Part shown: positions 23,001-36,200 of the stretch, piece after piece
Layout: each line of letters opens with the position of its first letter
Numbering within the stretch: position 1 is the first letter of the stretch
DNA from: Limnomonas spitsbergensis
Taxonomy: Eukaryota; Chlorophyta; Chlorophyceae; Chlamydomonadales
DNA length: 64,000 nucleotides
Direction of reading: 5' to 3'
NCBI GenBank assembly: GCA_037349105.1
Contig: JAYJMM010000035.1
Location: 806,001-870,000 of the forward strand
The notes under the pieces: model-generated
What the model was told of the DNA's origin: nothing
Database searches by the model: none
What the model saw: the letters and a program-made list of their open reading frames with translations, nothing else
Made by a program: the position numbers and the translations under genes

Positions 23001-24471
23001 TGATACGCATTCAAACATTCAAAACCGGGCCAGGGGTTCAAAAATCAAAACAGTAGTGCGGAGCAAAAGTTGTCGTGTCAGGCAGCTCATTGCCGCTCAC
23101 CGACGTATCAGTTGCGTTGATCTGCTTGTACTGGGCTTGCACGCAGAAAAGATCATCCTTCTTCTGGTAAGTAATGGGGACCTGCATGCGGGGAGTCAAG
23201 ACGGGTATGAACCTGTGCCCGACAATGTCGCAGTTCCGTGGACAGTCGCTATGAATGATCCAGCTGTATGCGCTAGCCTCGGGTGGAAGCAGGTGGAGAA
23301 GCGTTGTGATCAGCAGATTTGGGTTTCGGAGTCAACACACAATGCTCTATGTGTCACGTCCCACGCAGCCTCCCAAGTAGGCCAGAGTTTCTCCCGGCCT
23401 GCTCTGCCATTGCATGCTGATTTGCTGAAGCTTTGCCCGAGAACCAGGGGTCGAGACCGGTGGTCGAGACTCGAGAACCATGCACGCACACCGGTACAGT
23501 CAATAACGCCTTTGGGCTCGCTTAAAGCTCGGCCGTGTGGGCGCCCAACTGTTCAGAAGAGAGAAAAAAGAAACTACAGGGAACAAGGGGGGACATGAAC
23601 AAAAGGAGAGGCAGGGAAGGCAAAGAAGACCAAGTCCGACACCTGTGTTCCACTAGAGACTAGCCCTGAACAAAAAAAAGAAAATCCCTCTAAAAAAAGA
23701 AAATCCCACAAAAGCAAGCGTATCCCACCCCTGCTTGGCCGCGAGGGCGCCCAACTGATCAGAAGGGAGAAGAGAAGAAACTAAAAAGGGGGCAAACAAC
23801 AACAAAAAAAAACCAAAAGGGAAGGCCGGAAAGGCAAACGACACCAGCGTCTCAGAATCCCTAGAGACTAACCCTCAACAATGCCCACAGCACAGTCCAC
23901 AAAAGCAAGTGCATCTTACCCTTGCTCAGCCTGGTACAGCTGGTGGAAGTTAGTAGCAGCGCCCGGAGGACCTGCCCACCCCCGCTCCCGTAACTGCTCC
24001 CTGACACTAGGGCACTGGAACTCTGGAAGCACACATGTAGCGCATCCTCCACCTGCTCGCTATCCCCCCGTGCCCAACACCGCTGGCAGCAGCGTGCCTC
24101 TCGCCGCTGACCGGTACAGTGCGTGCGGCTGGGGTATGCCTTGTAGGTACTCATAAAAAGACCGTGCGCGCGCGAACTTATGAAGCACTTGCGGGCAGAT
24201 TTATGCAGCTATCCAAATCATCGTCTCCGGGCTTGACGCAGTGCCTGCTGGATAACGACCACCAATAGCGACTCGCCTGTTTGGTGGCATACCAAGGTGC
24301 ACTGGCGTAGGCCTTAGTGTCGAAGTCGAGCACAGAGTCAAAACCTTCCGGAGGGCAAACCTGCTCCTTCGTCCTCAGCCAATCGGGCCATTTAGGCTGA
24401 GCATAGGATGAAATGAAGCAGGATGCAATAATGAGTATATACGGCAGCTGCAGCAAGCTCGAGGAAGGCAT
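20059..24471 (-). CDS. Secreted lipocalin, seven exons, complete
   Basis: Exons 24471-24277, 23181-23101, 22654-22608, 22384-22257, 21648-21520, 21102-20965, 20129-20059; about 262 aa. The protein begins with a signal peptide (MPSSSLLQLPYILIIASCFI, cleavage likely after SYA). It continues into the lipocalin N-terminal signature CPPEGFDSVLDFDTKAYASA followed by PWY, then the strands FCVQAQY, YKVYNSAKKGGVNG, KLLVGPELL, GPYWVVAVG, YDWAVISGG and GLWLFVRNP, and ends with Cys-Val-Tyr-Pro-Glu-Pro-Tyr. This pattern matches apolipoprotein-D-like/plastid-lipocalin calycins, which bind small hydrophobic ligands; the ligand is unknown. Intron 1 uses a GC donor (CAG|GCGAGT). The exon-3 donor (GG|GTCCAC) is weak but the only one that keeps phase and family fit. 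Exon 6 could instead end at 20983. Its twin is at 27-97 (+). Confidence 0.85.
23500..24160 (-). mobile_element. LINE 3' end inside lipocalin intron 1
   Basis: The minus strand encodes a broken copy of the reverse-transcriptase C-terminal Cys/His motif (CCQRCWARGDSEQVEDALHV), frameshifted afterwards. Two tail sequences (GGCGCCCAACTG...GAAGAAACTA) at about 23508-23590 and 23735-23795 indicate two nested or tandem 3' ends. It lies within the GC-AG intron. Confidence 0.75.
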
Positions 24472-25439
24472 TAGTTATAGGTTCGATAGCACGTCGAAAC
24501 TGGAAACCGTCTGAACAGGCAGACGCGATCCGTTTTGTTTTCTTGGCGTTTGCAGCGGCCGGTGGTTACAAGTGAAATAACAGCCTGGACGTGTTTGTTT
24601 GTGCGAGAGAATGCGGACGTGTGACGGACAACCTCACTGGAGTCGCTGCGGAGCTGCAGCGTGTCTCAAAATCTTCCGCTCGCTCGCTCGGACAACTCCT
24701 ACTGTTCAGCAGTCAATGACAAATGGATGACATATATTCGGTATCACCCTCCTCGAAAACACCTGTGTGCACACTGAATCCGGTGAACACCTACCGGTAA
24801 TCACATCGGCCTCTGAAGTCTGAACTGCTGACATCTGATGAGAGCGCTGGTTCTTGGCGACTTCTTGCTATACCCGCCCACCCGCATGCACACCTGCCCT
24901 CAAGCTACATGCAGCACTAGCGCCATTCGAGGCTAAAGCACTGTTTGTTCGCTACGACATGTAGTGTTGAACCTCGCTCATATCTCAGTGGCAGTGCTAG
25001 GTTCCCCCCATATTACCGGTACTATACCGCCGGTATTACCCCAGGATATTAACCTCATCAAACTGCCAGGTAATCGAAGCCTCAAGCGCATTTTGGGATC
25101 TCCCCGGGATTTTCCCAACATCCTTTCAAGCATGGCGGTTCTCATGTGAGCAGGGTGCTTTACGCCCATGCATGCATGCGTGCCCACAGAAATCCATGCG
25201 TACTTCCGCAGGCGTGAGGCACAAGTGCATGCGGGCGGAGCGCTGAGCACACAGGCAGGTAGCGCTTCACCGACGGGGAAGAAATGAGGCCCCTCTCTCA
25301 CAGCTCTTTCCTCATACCGCCATACCGGTGCTCTGAAGACTTTCCCCATTGTTGGCCTGAGGACTGAGGGCTGAGGCTCAAAGTGAAGCGGTCCATTGGC
25401 CCTTAACAGTTCCCATACATCATGCGACACCAGGCAAGG

Positions 25440-25720
25440 TATAGAAAAACAAAATTTGACTGATCAGATCAGATGAGAGACTCTGGATTAGATTTGACCC
25501 CCTGATTTGACTGACCAGATAGGAGAATCTGGATTAAATTTGGTAAGACTCTGGATTAAATTAGACTTGACTGGATTTGGCAAGACCCTGCCAGGCTGGA
25601 TTTAATTAGATTTGACTGACTAGAGCAGAGCAGGGGGGTCAGAGAATCTATATTGGATACAGGATATGCTGCCGTATCCAGCAGACTAGCAACCAGACTT
25701 GACTAAAACTAAGTCAATTT
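25440..25720. repeat. Degenerate TTTGACTGACCAGAT repeat
   Basis: Repeated GATTTGACTGACCAGATAGG or GAATCTGGATTAAATTTG phrases at irregular spacing of 30-50 bp. Confidence 0.6.
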
Positions 25721-26429
25721 GGATGCTGTGTGTAGGTAGATCTCCATCTTACGCTGCTTGCCTACTGGCGGAGTGCATGCTCCAAATAGGAGGAGGAGGC
25801 GTAGATTTTGAGGCCATACCCCCATGCCGCAGCTATTTATGGCAATCAAAGCCTAAAAGATCATGCACGGCTCCCCATTACCGTAACTGACTGGCAGAAA
25901 ATGTCTGCGACTGACAGCACTGATAGCCTGAATGGGGGATTGGGGAGGAGTCGCGTGAAACCACTCAGGAATATTCAAAGCAGGCAAAGTGGTGATGAAG
26001 CGAGCCACGTTTGCATGCCTGAAACTGGATGTTTCTGTTCCAGCAATTTCCAGACAGATTTTGCGTCCTTTCTATCTGAATGATTTATACGACATGCTGT
26101 GCAAAAATGACTTGATCGGGTAGAAGGTGTCTTCCATGATGATGACCCATTTGCTTGTGAACATCCATACGGTATTTCCGGATTAAAGCTGGATGCTTTG
26201 CCGTGTATATCACTCACTGGACATTCCTTGGATTAGAATCCCAGCAGAATACCCTGACTGATTTTGAAACACCATAAACCGGTGCCTAGGTACCGCGAGC
26301 ACTTTTATTTCTTTTTGCCTTTTGTCTGTCCCTTCACTTAATTTCCCCCTGTTGGGGCGACTGGCAGAGGAGACCCCAGTGACCCTGACACCGAGCACAG
26401 GTCTGCGGCCGCCTACTGCGCTTGTTTCC

Positions 26430-27275
26430 AGTCTACGGTGGGCGCCGTGTTGGCACAACCTAGGAGCCGCACCGGCAATAGGGCGTGTGCCTGTGTGCGC
26501 ACGAACTTACAGTTGTGGCTCGGTGCGGTAAGCACGGCTGACACGAGAGTACGGCGGGGCGGTCAACAATGTGAGACACGCTGCTGCCAGCGGTGTTGGG
26601 CAAGGGGAGATGGCGAGCATGTGGAGGATGCGCTGCATGTCTGCTTCCATTGCCCTAGCCTGCAGGAGAGGCTTAGGGAGAGAGGTTGGACAGGCCCCCC
26701 CGAGGGCGCCACAGACTTTCAACAGTTGTACCGAGGCAGGCTTGGGTGGGAGGCAATGACTTTTGTTGAGGACGTGGTAGGCATTGTTGAGGCCTAGGTT
26801 GTTGCTTTTCTTTGCCTTCCTGTGGAATAGGTTTTGCTACCCCCTTTTTTGTGTCTCTCTTGCTTTCTTGTTGAAGGCTTGAGAGGGGCGGGGATACTTC
26901 GGGCTGCCTTTTCCTTTTTGGGGGGGTATTTCTTTCGCCTAATGGTAACGGCGCGGATGTGGCTGCGGCCCCAAGCTGCGTTGTTTCCTTAACCTCCACG
27001 CCCTAATAGGGCGTAGCTTTCTTTCTTCCTCAACGGGACCGAACGGTTGGCGGGAGGTTGGCTTGACCAGGCAGGCTTGTATCCTTCATATTGTCACATC
27101 CTAGTTTGGCGGTTTCTGTGTGCTTCAGGAGCCACATTTCATGTAAGTTTGTGTTCCACTGTGTTCTTCTCCCACTTTCCATTTCCCTCTGCCCTAAGTT
27201 CCTTTTCTTTTCCCCCAGCAGGACAGTTGGGGGCCCACGCGGCCAAACCATAACGGGCAAGACTCTGGGATGATC
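26430..27275 (+). mobile_element. LINE (non-LTR retrotransposon) 3' end
   Basis: The C-terminal part of a reverse-transcriptase-type ORF ends at 26797 with a Cys/His motif CCQRCWARGDGEHVEDALHV followed by CFHCP and then ...EDVVGIVEA and TAG. This is the terminal zinc-knuckle-like module of many LINEs. About 470 bp of 3' UTR follows, including GGGCGTAGCTTTCTTTC and GACAGTTGGGGGCCCACGCG. The copy is 5'-truncated; no catalytic YADD region is present. Related 3' ends occur at 23500-24160 and 62370-62890 (-). Confidence 0.75.
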
Positions 27276-28842
27276 GATGCTGCCCAGAGGCTCTCTGCTT
27301 TCATCTCTATATCCGAGAGTCGCCATGAGGATAATATGGGGATCCTTCAGTTTATTTTGCTCAATTCTTTCCTATGGAGCCCAACAATAGGTCAGAGCCC
27401 TCTTGGTACACCTAATCGTCCAGCCCTCTCAACCCATATTATTGAAATGTAATATTCTTGAACGTATGCCCTGGAACAGAGGCTCGAACACTCTGGCAAT
27501 CATCAGGAGGAAAAGCAGTCATATTTGCTACACACGTTGCTGTGGCAAGGATATCTGGAGCATCAGTCACTGCCCAGCTAATTTTGTGATGCAGATCAGA
27601 TGCATCAGACATTGCAGCATCCTCAAGTTCAATGAGTAAATGTCCATGTAAATGTCAGAGATAAGGATAGCGCATTATTGTTTGCTGCCGTACCAGTACC
27701 GTAGAGACCAGATCTTGATCCCTGTATCAATTGGTCATGTCGCTTGTTACGATCTGCCAGGTCCTCTATACCGGTATTTCAAACATCGATCCCCTGCTAA
27801 TTTCAGCCTTGCTCAGCAAGGGGTTGGGCGCTGCCACAGGCACAACTCCTGCCATGTTGCAGGCATTTTCCAACGTAAGTTTGCCTGACACTTCCTGAAG
27901 TGGCAACGAACACAGATTGTGCTACCTCAAACTTCGGCATCCTGGTTGGATTAGGCTGGCGGAATAACACGAATCTAAACGTATGCAACCAAATTCCTTG
28001 CTCAGAATCATAACGGCGCTGTGCCCAAAAGATGCAGGTCCTGGCCCAGGCTGTAGCCAATGGAGACACATGGCGCAGGCTATTGCAGAGGCTTGTGCTC
28101 AAGTACGCATTTCTGGCATGTAATACGCAATTTGATTACTTGTCAGCACTATCAGATCAAGCAACTTGTGTCCTTCACCCCGATATTTTGGCACAGAAAT
28201 GTGATTTTTACCAAACAAGTCGTTGCATCCCTCCCCCGCCTGACTCACGGCCCCAAGTCCTTCCTCTTCATGCTGATTCACAAATCTAGAATCCACAATT
28301 TATTAGCCAAACCCTGCACCAAGCAGCCTATGCCCTGGCCAATACCCTCCCCCAAGTTCTGCCATACTGTATCTACCGTAGTAATGGTAGCATCCTCATC
28401 CTGGCATCCTTCATCTCCATCCAGCGGATCCGCAGTTCCTGCATACACTCCCTAGCTCACCACCCCCTACAGACACTGCCCAGCTGATCCTGTGCGCCAA
28501 CCTAACCCGCTGATATCCCTGCTCAACGGCCTGTGTTTCAAGGCTGCCCTTGCTGTTACGCCTACAAACCAGACTGCACAAATCTACCAAAAGCCTCCGC
28601 TGTTGGCTGGATATTCTGCTGTCCCCAGTCTAATATCATAATTAGAGTCTCATGCACGACCCTCACGATTTCCACCTGCCACCAGAGACCCCGGCTGCAA
28701 CACCGTGAGCAGCAGCTTCCCCTGACGTCTGCCTAGGGTGCTGCTGTTGGGTGGTAAGGCTGCAGGGCTGAGAGCCAAGTATTGCACGTGCGTGCGGGCT
28801 CCGCGCATGCGAGGGGGGCACTGGTGCTCCGCGCGGATTGCA

Positions 28843-31800
28843 TCAGGGCGGGATTTGATTTGTCCGGCTGCCACCAGACCCCGGCTGAGACGCCTCGAGC
28901 GGTCGTAGCTTGTCAGTCGTTTGTGAGCCCCTGACGGTAACCAAGACAGCAGCGTCACCAGCGTCCTTAAGGCCGTCAGCGGGGTCGCTGCATGGCCCAT
29001 CAGGGGCTCCGGGCATGGCAGGCGCCCGGCCCTGCTCAGTGATGGTCATGCATGCGTCGGGACCACTACATGACATAGGTGGTGCGCGGCCGGCCTCCCC
29101 ATCGCCTCCGCGGATACTCTGGGGCGCAGGCTGATCCAGCAGCGGGAGCCCCAGGGTGCTTGGTTCAACCCCAGCATCGCCCCCAGCAGAGAGCACCGAT
29201 ACAGTGGGGCTAGAGCGCCCTGCAGCTGTAGGGTGGAACGGGGAAGGTCCGGCTTGTGAATTGCGCCCTGATGGACCACTCAGACACGCGGCCGCGGCTC
29301 CGTCGACCAGCATCCCATCGGCCTCCTCTACGGGGCCCGGCAACAGTGGAATAGCGGTGCCCATTGGGTTGGCATTGGGATATTCCGGCATCGGGAGGAG
29401 GGCACCTGCAGGGTCTTCGCCTGCGGGGCCTCTCCCTCCACATGCGGCATCCAGCTCGACTCTGCTCGCACTGCAAGCGCCCTGCTGCCCACACCCCCGT
29501 GTCGGGCCACCGGAAACCCTCTCCACACCCTGCCTTCCACCTCCTAGGGCGGCCCCGGCACTCGACACGTCTTCAACATCCAAACGCCGCCGCTTGGGAG
29601 GTATCGGGCTGCCCTCAGACTCAGCGACGCGCAGCCCGCTCCCAATCTCCGGCACCTGACCCTGCTCCTCGGCGCGGGGACGATTCTTCCACGCCTTCTT
29701 GCATGCTCCGCTGACGTCACCACCCGACAAGGCAGCTGCTCTTGCTTTTTGAGGGACATGCCCCAGCTCTGCCTGTCCAGCACTAGGGGGCACAGCCGCC
29801 GTCCCGGCAGGTATCACGGTTGCCGCTGCTCCCGCACCAGGTACAGCCGCCATCCCGGCACTTGTCTCAGCCGCCGCTCTCGCGGAAGTCACAGGTGCTG
29901 TCTCCGCAGCTGCAGGGCCAGGTGTTGCATTTTCTGGGCCAGGTGCCGCAGCTGCTGGACCAGGTGTTGCATTTTCTGGGCCAGGTGTTGCAGCTGCTTG
30001 GCCAGGTGTTGCATTTGCTGGTTCAGCCGCCGCAGCTGCTGGGCACAGTGTTGCAGCTGCTGGTTCAGGCGCTGCAGCTGCTGGGCCTGGTGTTGCAGCT
30101 GCTGGTTCAGGCGCTGCAGCTGCTGGGCCTGGTGTTGCAGCTGCTGGGCCTGGTGTTGCAGCTGCTGGGCCTGGTGTTGCATTTGCTGGTTCAGCCGCCG
30201 CAGCTGCTGGGCCTGGTGTTGCAGCTGCTGGTTCAGGCGCTGCAGCTGCTGGGCCTGGTGTTGCAGCTGCTGGGCCTGGTGTTGCAGCTGCTGGACCAGG
30301 TATTGCAGCTGCTGGGCCAGGCACTGCAGCTGCTGGGGCAGGGGCAGTAGGCTCTGTTGGTGCAACCTGAGGAGCAGACGGAAATGACAGAGCTGCAACG
30401 ATTTCACCATCTGCGGCGGCTGGCAATGCAGCGACGGCGGCCGGAATCGGATGAGGAGATGGAACTCCCGTTTCCACGTGCATCGGAACAGTAAGCGGCA
30501 ACGAAACAGCGGCAGCTACAGAGATCTCGACCCTTATGGCCTCAACGCCAAGGGCGGCGACCTCAGAGGTGGCAACCCCAGAGGATTCAGCCACAGACGT
30601 CTTGACAACGGCTGGGGCTGTGAACCAAGAGGCGCCGGCCAGAGAGGCTTCAACCCTTGCGGCTTTAGCTTCAACCGCACAGGCTGCACCCCGCTGAGAG
30701 ATGTTAGGCCTGGAGGCCTCAAGCACAGGGGCGTGGTTATCCTCCGAAGCGGAAGCCCGAGATGCTTCAAACGCAGAGGGCTCAACCCCAGAGGCTTCGC
30801 CCCCAGAGGTGTCTAACACAGAGGGCCCGACGCAAGGGGCTCTGTCCCTTGCGATTCCGACCCTCGAGGCCTGGACCACAGTGGCCTCAACTCTTGAGGT
30901 CTCAATCCCAGCGCCTTCGCCCTTCGGGGCTGCGACCAGACTGGCTTTCTCCCTCGAGGTACCGGCAACAGAGGTCTCAACCTCTGGGTTTTCAACCACA
31001 CAGGCTTTGTCCAATGAGGGTTCTCTGGTCGCTGCACAGGGTTCGTCGGGCAGCTGAGGGATCGCCGTGTCAGCCCCTGGACCCACATCTGCCACAGAGC
31101 GTGCGGCGGATGGCATCTGAGGAGAAGCTGTGCCAGGCAGCTGAAGGGAAGCTGCCGCAAAGCGTGCGTCGGGTGCGGCGGAAGACAGCTGAGGTGAAGC
31201 TGCAGCCAAGCTTGCACCGGTGGCATCGGGCGGCGGCTGAGGGATCGCTGTGTCTGGCAGTTGGAGAGAAGCTGCCACAAGGCGTGCGGCGGACGGCAGC
31301 TGAGGAGAAGCTGGATCATGCAGCTGAGGGGCAGGTGCTGCCAAGCTTGCACTGGGTGCATCGGGGGGCGGCTGAGGGATCGCTGTGTCAACCTGTTGGC
31401 CCGCATCTGCCCCAGAACGCTTGCCGTCTGCAGCAGCCAGCGGCACTGCTTGGACGGTCCAGCCGGGTGGAGGGGCGCTCGGTGGCAGCTGAGGGGCAGC
31501 CAGATTTGAAGCTGAGTCAGCCTGTTTTGCTGGGCCGGCCTCAGAACGCATGCCGTCTGCAGCAGCCAACGGACCTGCCTGGACGGTCCAGCCGGGTGGA
31601 GGGGCGTTTGGTGGCAGCCGGGGGGCAGCCAGATTTGAAGCTGAGTCAGCCTGTTTTGCTGGGCCGGCCCCAGAACGCATGCCGTCTGCAGCAGCCAGCG
31701 GACCTGCTTGGACGGTCCAGCCGGGTGGAGGATCGCCCGGCGGCAACATGCTGGGCTGGAGCGGTGACAGCTGGATGCCTAACATAGCGGCAGATGCAGC

Positions 31801-33239
31801 CCGCCTGTCCTCGCTCACAATGACCGGTCGTCCTGACGCGGTGCTCAACCCGGAATGGTCACCGGACGGTGGACGAGGAGGAGGAGGAGGAGGAGCGCTG
31901 AGTTGGAGCCTGTCGGGTGGAGGAGCGCCGGGGGGCAGCATGCTGGGCTGAAGCGGTGACAGCTCGATGCCCAACAGAGCGGCAGAAGCAGCCCGCCTGT
32001 TCTCGCTCACAAAGATCGGCCTGCCAGATGCCTCGGACAGACCGATGTGGGGGCCGGACGCCGGAGGAGGGGGAGTAGCTCTGGGAGGTTGCGGCGGCGG
32101 CGGCAGCAGCATGCTGGGCTGAAGCGGTGACAGCTCGATGCCCAACAGAGCGGCAGAAGCAGCCCGCCTGTCCTCGCTCACAAAGATCGGCCTACCAGAT
32201 GCTGTAGTCAGCCCCATGTGGGGGCTGGACGCTGGAGGAGGGAGAGTAGCTCTGGGAGGTTGAGGCGGCGGCGGTAGCATGCTGGGCTGAAGCGGTGACA
32301 GCTCGATGCCCAACAGAGCGGCAGATGCAGCCCGCCTGTCCTCGCTCACAAAGATCGGCCTGCCAGATGCCGTGGACAGACCAATGTGGGGGCCGGAGGG
32401 TGAGGGTAGACTGGGCTGATAATTGGCGGCTGGGGGCATGGATTCTCGCCATTGTTGCCCCTCAAAGGTCAGACCCTGCTGCTGGTGTTGCTGGTGTTGC
32501 TGGTTGAGATATTGTGGCTGCTGCCGCTGCTGGTTGAGGTGTTGCTGCTGCTGGTAGAGCTGCTGCAGCGGCCGCTGCTGCTGGCCGAGTTGTTGCTGCG
32601 GCTGGTGTTGCTGGTTCAGTTGTTGCGGCGGCTGGTTTTGCTGGTAGGGCTGTTGCTGATGGTTGAAGAGTTGTTGCGGCTGCTGTTGCTGGTTTAAGTG
32701 CTGTTGATTCGTGGAGGACGTCCCCTGCATCAGATTGGTGAGGGCAGCCCCATCTATCTGGACGCACCTCGGCTGGGCGCCCACTTGCGCAGCGGCGGCA
32801 TTGGCGGGCCTCACGGGCTGACTAGTGGCCGGTGGGGCCAACCGAGCGGGCGGTTTGAACGCACGGTGCAGCTGCCCCCGCGTCTTTGGAAGCGGCGGCA
32901 GCGTTGGCACCTGCCCGGGATCACGCCGGGGCCGCTTTGAGACTGTGGGCTGGGCAGCGGTGGCGCCGCCCAGCGGCCCGGCTGCTGGCCGGCCGGCGGC
33001 CCCGCCGCCGGGCTGGGTCCGAGGGCGGAGATTCGCCCTGGCTCCGGAGCCGCTGGCGCCGGCAGGCCCGTCCACGTCCTGCAACAGGGCCTTCCCGCGC
33101 ATCATCGCAGCCTCTGAGATCTCCAGCGGTCGCCCGAGCGCCGTCACGAACATGGAGCCGCCGTCTGCGTCCGCGGCTGCGGCGTTGATGCTGGATGCGG
33201 CTGGGGGAGGATGCCCGTAGAGCTTGTGGAACTCAGCGT
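28843..33239 (-). CDS. BRC gene exon 6: five BRC repeats and long repetitive tail
   Basis: A 1,464-residue open exon. Its first BRC repeat is the most canonical (FVTALGRPLEISEAAMMRGK followed by ALLQD, 33150-33070). A basic segment and an RAFKPP motif like those flanking BRCA2 repeats follow, then a Gln-rich block. Four tandem BRC repeats come next (GLSTASGRPIFVSEDRRAAS followed by AALLGIEL) with starts near 32392, 32222, 32050 and 31858. Then come three repeats of PPGWTVQAGPLAAADG, a Glu-Ala-Ser-rich decapeptide region, about 24 copies of PGPAAATP-type heptads (30345-29900) and a disordered C-terminus. An exon ending before 28843 with further exons downstream cannot be excluded. Confidence 0.75.
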
Positions 33240-36200
33240 CTGCATCCGGATTCACGAAGGGGTTCAGGTTTTAGGAGGGCACGTACGGGTTCAATGAGGG
33301 GTTCAGGGTTCGATGTGTGGCAGGATTGGAAAAATAATAATCGCTTGAGGTGAGGTTGGGGGGTCGATGTGCGTTTTCTGGCCTTCTTGCTTCTGGAAAT
33401 AAAGCTTTGGCAACGCTTCCTGATGTCGCACATTGGAAAATCTTGTGATGGGACATCAGGGATTCAGGGCAGCACAGAGCCAGGATCCCTTCACCCAACA
33501 GTGCCGCTTGAAGTCTATGACCTTGGTAGAATAGGAACCCTAGCAGGCCGGGTAATACGGGGGGTTACGGGGGGCTAGAGGGGTTACGGGGGGTTTAAGG
33601 GGTTACAGGGCGGGGGTACAAGGGGTTACTAGGGGGTACAGGGGGGTAGTTTTGTGATGGCAAGACAGTCCGGGGGGGGGTCTGGCGGGTTGGGGGCATG
33701 TGTGAAATTGCTCCCATACTCCTTGGGCTCTAAAGGAAACGATCGGCACCTGCGTCCGCCCATTCGTAACACCCAAAGGGTACTGGCATAAGTAATGATC
33801 TGTATACCGTTATGATACTTTGATGACATTGTGATTTGCAGATGATTAGCTGACACAGGTTATGCCTGCTTGCTCGCATACCGGTAAGACAAATTAGAGA
33901 TTATTAACGCCCTCCCTCCGACCCTCCCCCCGTTCGCTCTGGGGTGAAGTGATCAACAGACTTGTGTTCGGCTCCTGCGTCCACGCATTCGTCAAATCCC
34001 AAGGGGCACTGCGAGACTTGCATAAACCAAAGGGACTTTTCGTTTACTTCCGGTACTTATTAAATCGAAAATTATTTCAAGTTTAAATACCGGTACAGTA
34101 GATTCGAATTGCCTTCCCTCACATTTAACGTTGATCAGGGTGAGGGATTCAGTAAATGACGATTTGTCGGTATGTCAACGCCAGTTTCAGTGGGAACCTA
34201 GAGTTGTAGTACAGCTTACACGTATATATGTATTACATGTATTAAGAAATCTAATTCGAATTAATCCCCTCTCTTTACCACCACCATCTTTCTTCCCTTT
34301 ATTCGGCCCGAGGAAAGCAACAGGTGAACAATCAATTCATACCCGAGAGGAGGCAATTCAAATCTACTGTACCAACCCTTACGCTATAACATGTCATGAT
34401 ATAGCGTTGCGAGAATCGCGATCGGTATAATAGCAATAGCATCGCTGACTCAGGTCAGGCCTTCTTGCTTGCATACAATAATGAGACGCTCTCCCTCCCT
34501 CCGTCGCTCTCCGGGTAAAATGCACATATCAACAGACTGGTGTGACCAGACGGGAGCCACATCCCATGCTTCGGCCAAAACGGGGGCCTCTCTAATCCAC
34601 ACTTTTGGTTGCGTATCTATTTAATTATACATTTGTCATACGGTACCGTCTTTACTTAATATTTATTTATTTATGACCAGGCACCATTCCCCTCAGCACG
34701 CTCACCTATCGGGTCCCAGGCCTCGTGCACGTCATCACTGCCAGCACCAGCAGACGCCAAGCCACCCGCTGCTACCGGCTGAGTCCCCGCTATCTCCGCG
34801 CCCCGTTTCAGCGCCCTGGCCCTGCCGTCATCACAGGCCGCCTGATGCAAGTCGCTGACTGGAGCAGCGCACACGTCTCCCTCCCGCACCGCAACACGGC
34901 CGGCAGCACGGAGCGTGTGACCCACGGCCATGGCAGCACCATCTGCTGCGGCTCCAAAACCGTCGCCTACCTCTGTCGCCACCACCCTGGCGGTCCTCAC
35001 AGAGTCCATCGGAGCAACAGGCCCGCTCCTTTTCTCCGTAGCCGCCTCCACAGTAATCGCATGGCCCGCCTCCGCCCTGTGCCCGCTGCCTGTCCCCACT
35101 GCCGCCGAACCGGCTGCCACGAGGTCCCCCTTGCCACCCAGCTGAGGCTGCGGCGCCTCTGGCTCACCGGCGGGCCCGGCCTGCCGGCCAGCCTCGCGCC
35201 CGGTCAGAGGCGGGCTGGGGGGCGCTCCTGGGACAGCAGCTGCAGGAGCACCTGCAGCTGCGGGGGCTGCCGCGCCTGCTGCTACAGCTAGCAGGCCTGC
35301 GGGCATCTCCACGGGGCTTGCCAGTGGCACAGCCGCGGCTGCCAGGGCCCCACTCGCCAGCCTGGCCGCCTCCGTGCTGTGGTGCAAGTTGTGCTGAAGG
35401 GGCGGGGAGGACTGCGGAGCCTGTGGGACCCTCTCTAGCCTGCTGCCTGTACCGCTGCTGGGAAGTAAAGTGGTGCTGTGCAGGTGGGATTGGTGCGGGA
35501 GGTTTGCCTGCTGGTCCTGCGGGATGCTGTTTGGCGGAGGTGGTTGTGGAGGCAACTCGATGCCCAGGAGAGCGGCAGAGGCAGCACGCCGCTCCTCGCT
35601 CACAAGGATGGGCCGGCCAGATGCTGTGCTCAGCCCCATGTGGGGGCCGGAGGATGCGGCTGGGCTGGGCTGGAGGAAGGCTGGCGCGGGCGGCGGCAGC
35701 TCAATGCCAAGCAGTGCAGCTGAGGCAGCACGCCGCTCCTCGCTCACAAGGATGGGCCGGCCAGATGCTGTGCTCAGCCCCATGTGGGGGCTGGAGGATG
35801 CGGCTGGGCTGGGCTGGAGGAAGGCTGACACGGGCGGAAGGCTGGTCGGCGCAGCAAGAGGGGCTCGCGTCCGATTATAAATGGGGCGCGGAGAGCAGGG
35901 ATGGATGCCGGCGTGGAGGGCCTTTCCGCCCTTGGGCATCATGCCCTTGGGCCGATTTGGTCGGGGCAGGTCGCCGGAGCTCCCTGCATTTAAGTGCATT
36001 AAAAGAGTAATGTAGCAGTGCAATGCCTTGTAGCCCTTGGGCAGTTCATTATCACCTCACCCAGAGATCTTACTACGACAATCCAAAGATCTTATGGCTG
36101 GCAGTTCAAGTGGCACTTGTACAGGGCCTAACGATCGTATGGCTGGCAGTTCAAGTGACACTTGCACAGGGCCTAAGGGGCTTCGCCCCTCGGACAACAT

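Larger units (their letters stand above)
24472..28842. other. Gene-poor intergenic region
   Basis: Between the lipocalin start and the stop of the BRC-repeat gene, both on the minus strand. It contains a degenerate tandem repeat (25440-25720) and a LINE 3' end (26430-27275). I searched by eye on the minus strand for BRCA2 helical/OB-fold exons and found none. Confidence 0.5.

Noticed and set aside
24472..28842. Hidden BRCA2 DNA-binding-domain exons
   Set aside because: No Trp-rich helical-domain or OB-fold motif was recognised in any minus-strand frame by eye; this remains a limit of manual reading.
29749..30387. Cys/Trp-rich and Leu/Gln-rich open frames
   Set aside because: Shadow frames of the PGPAAATP coding repeat in BRC exon 6.
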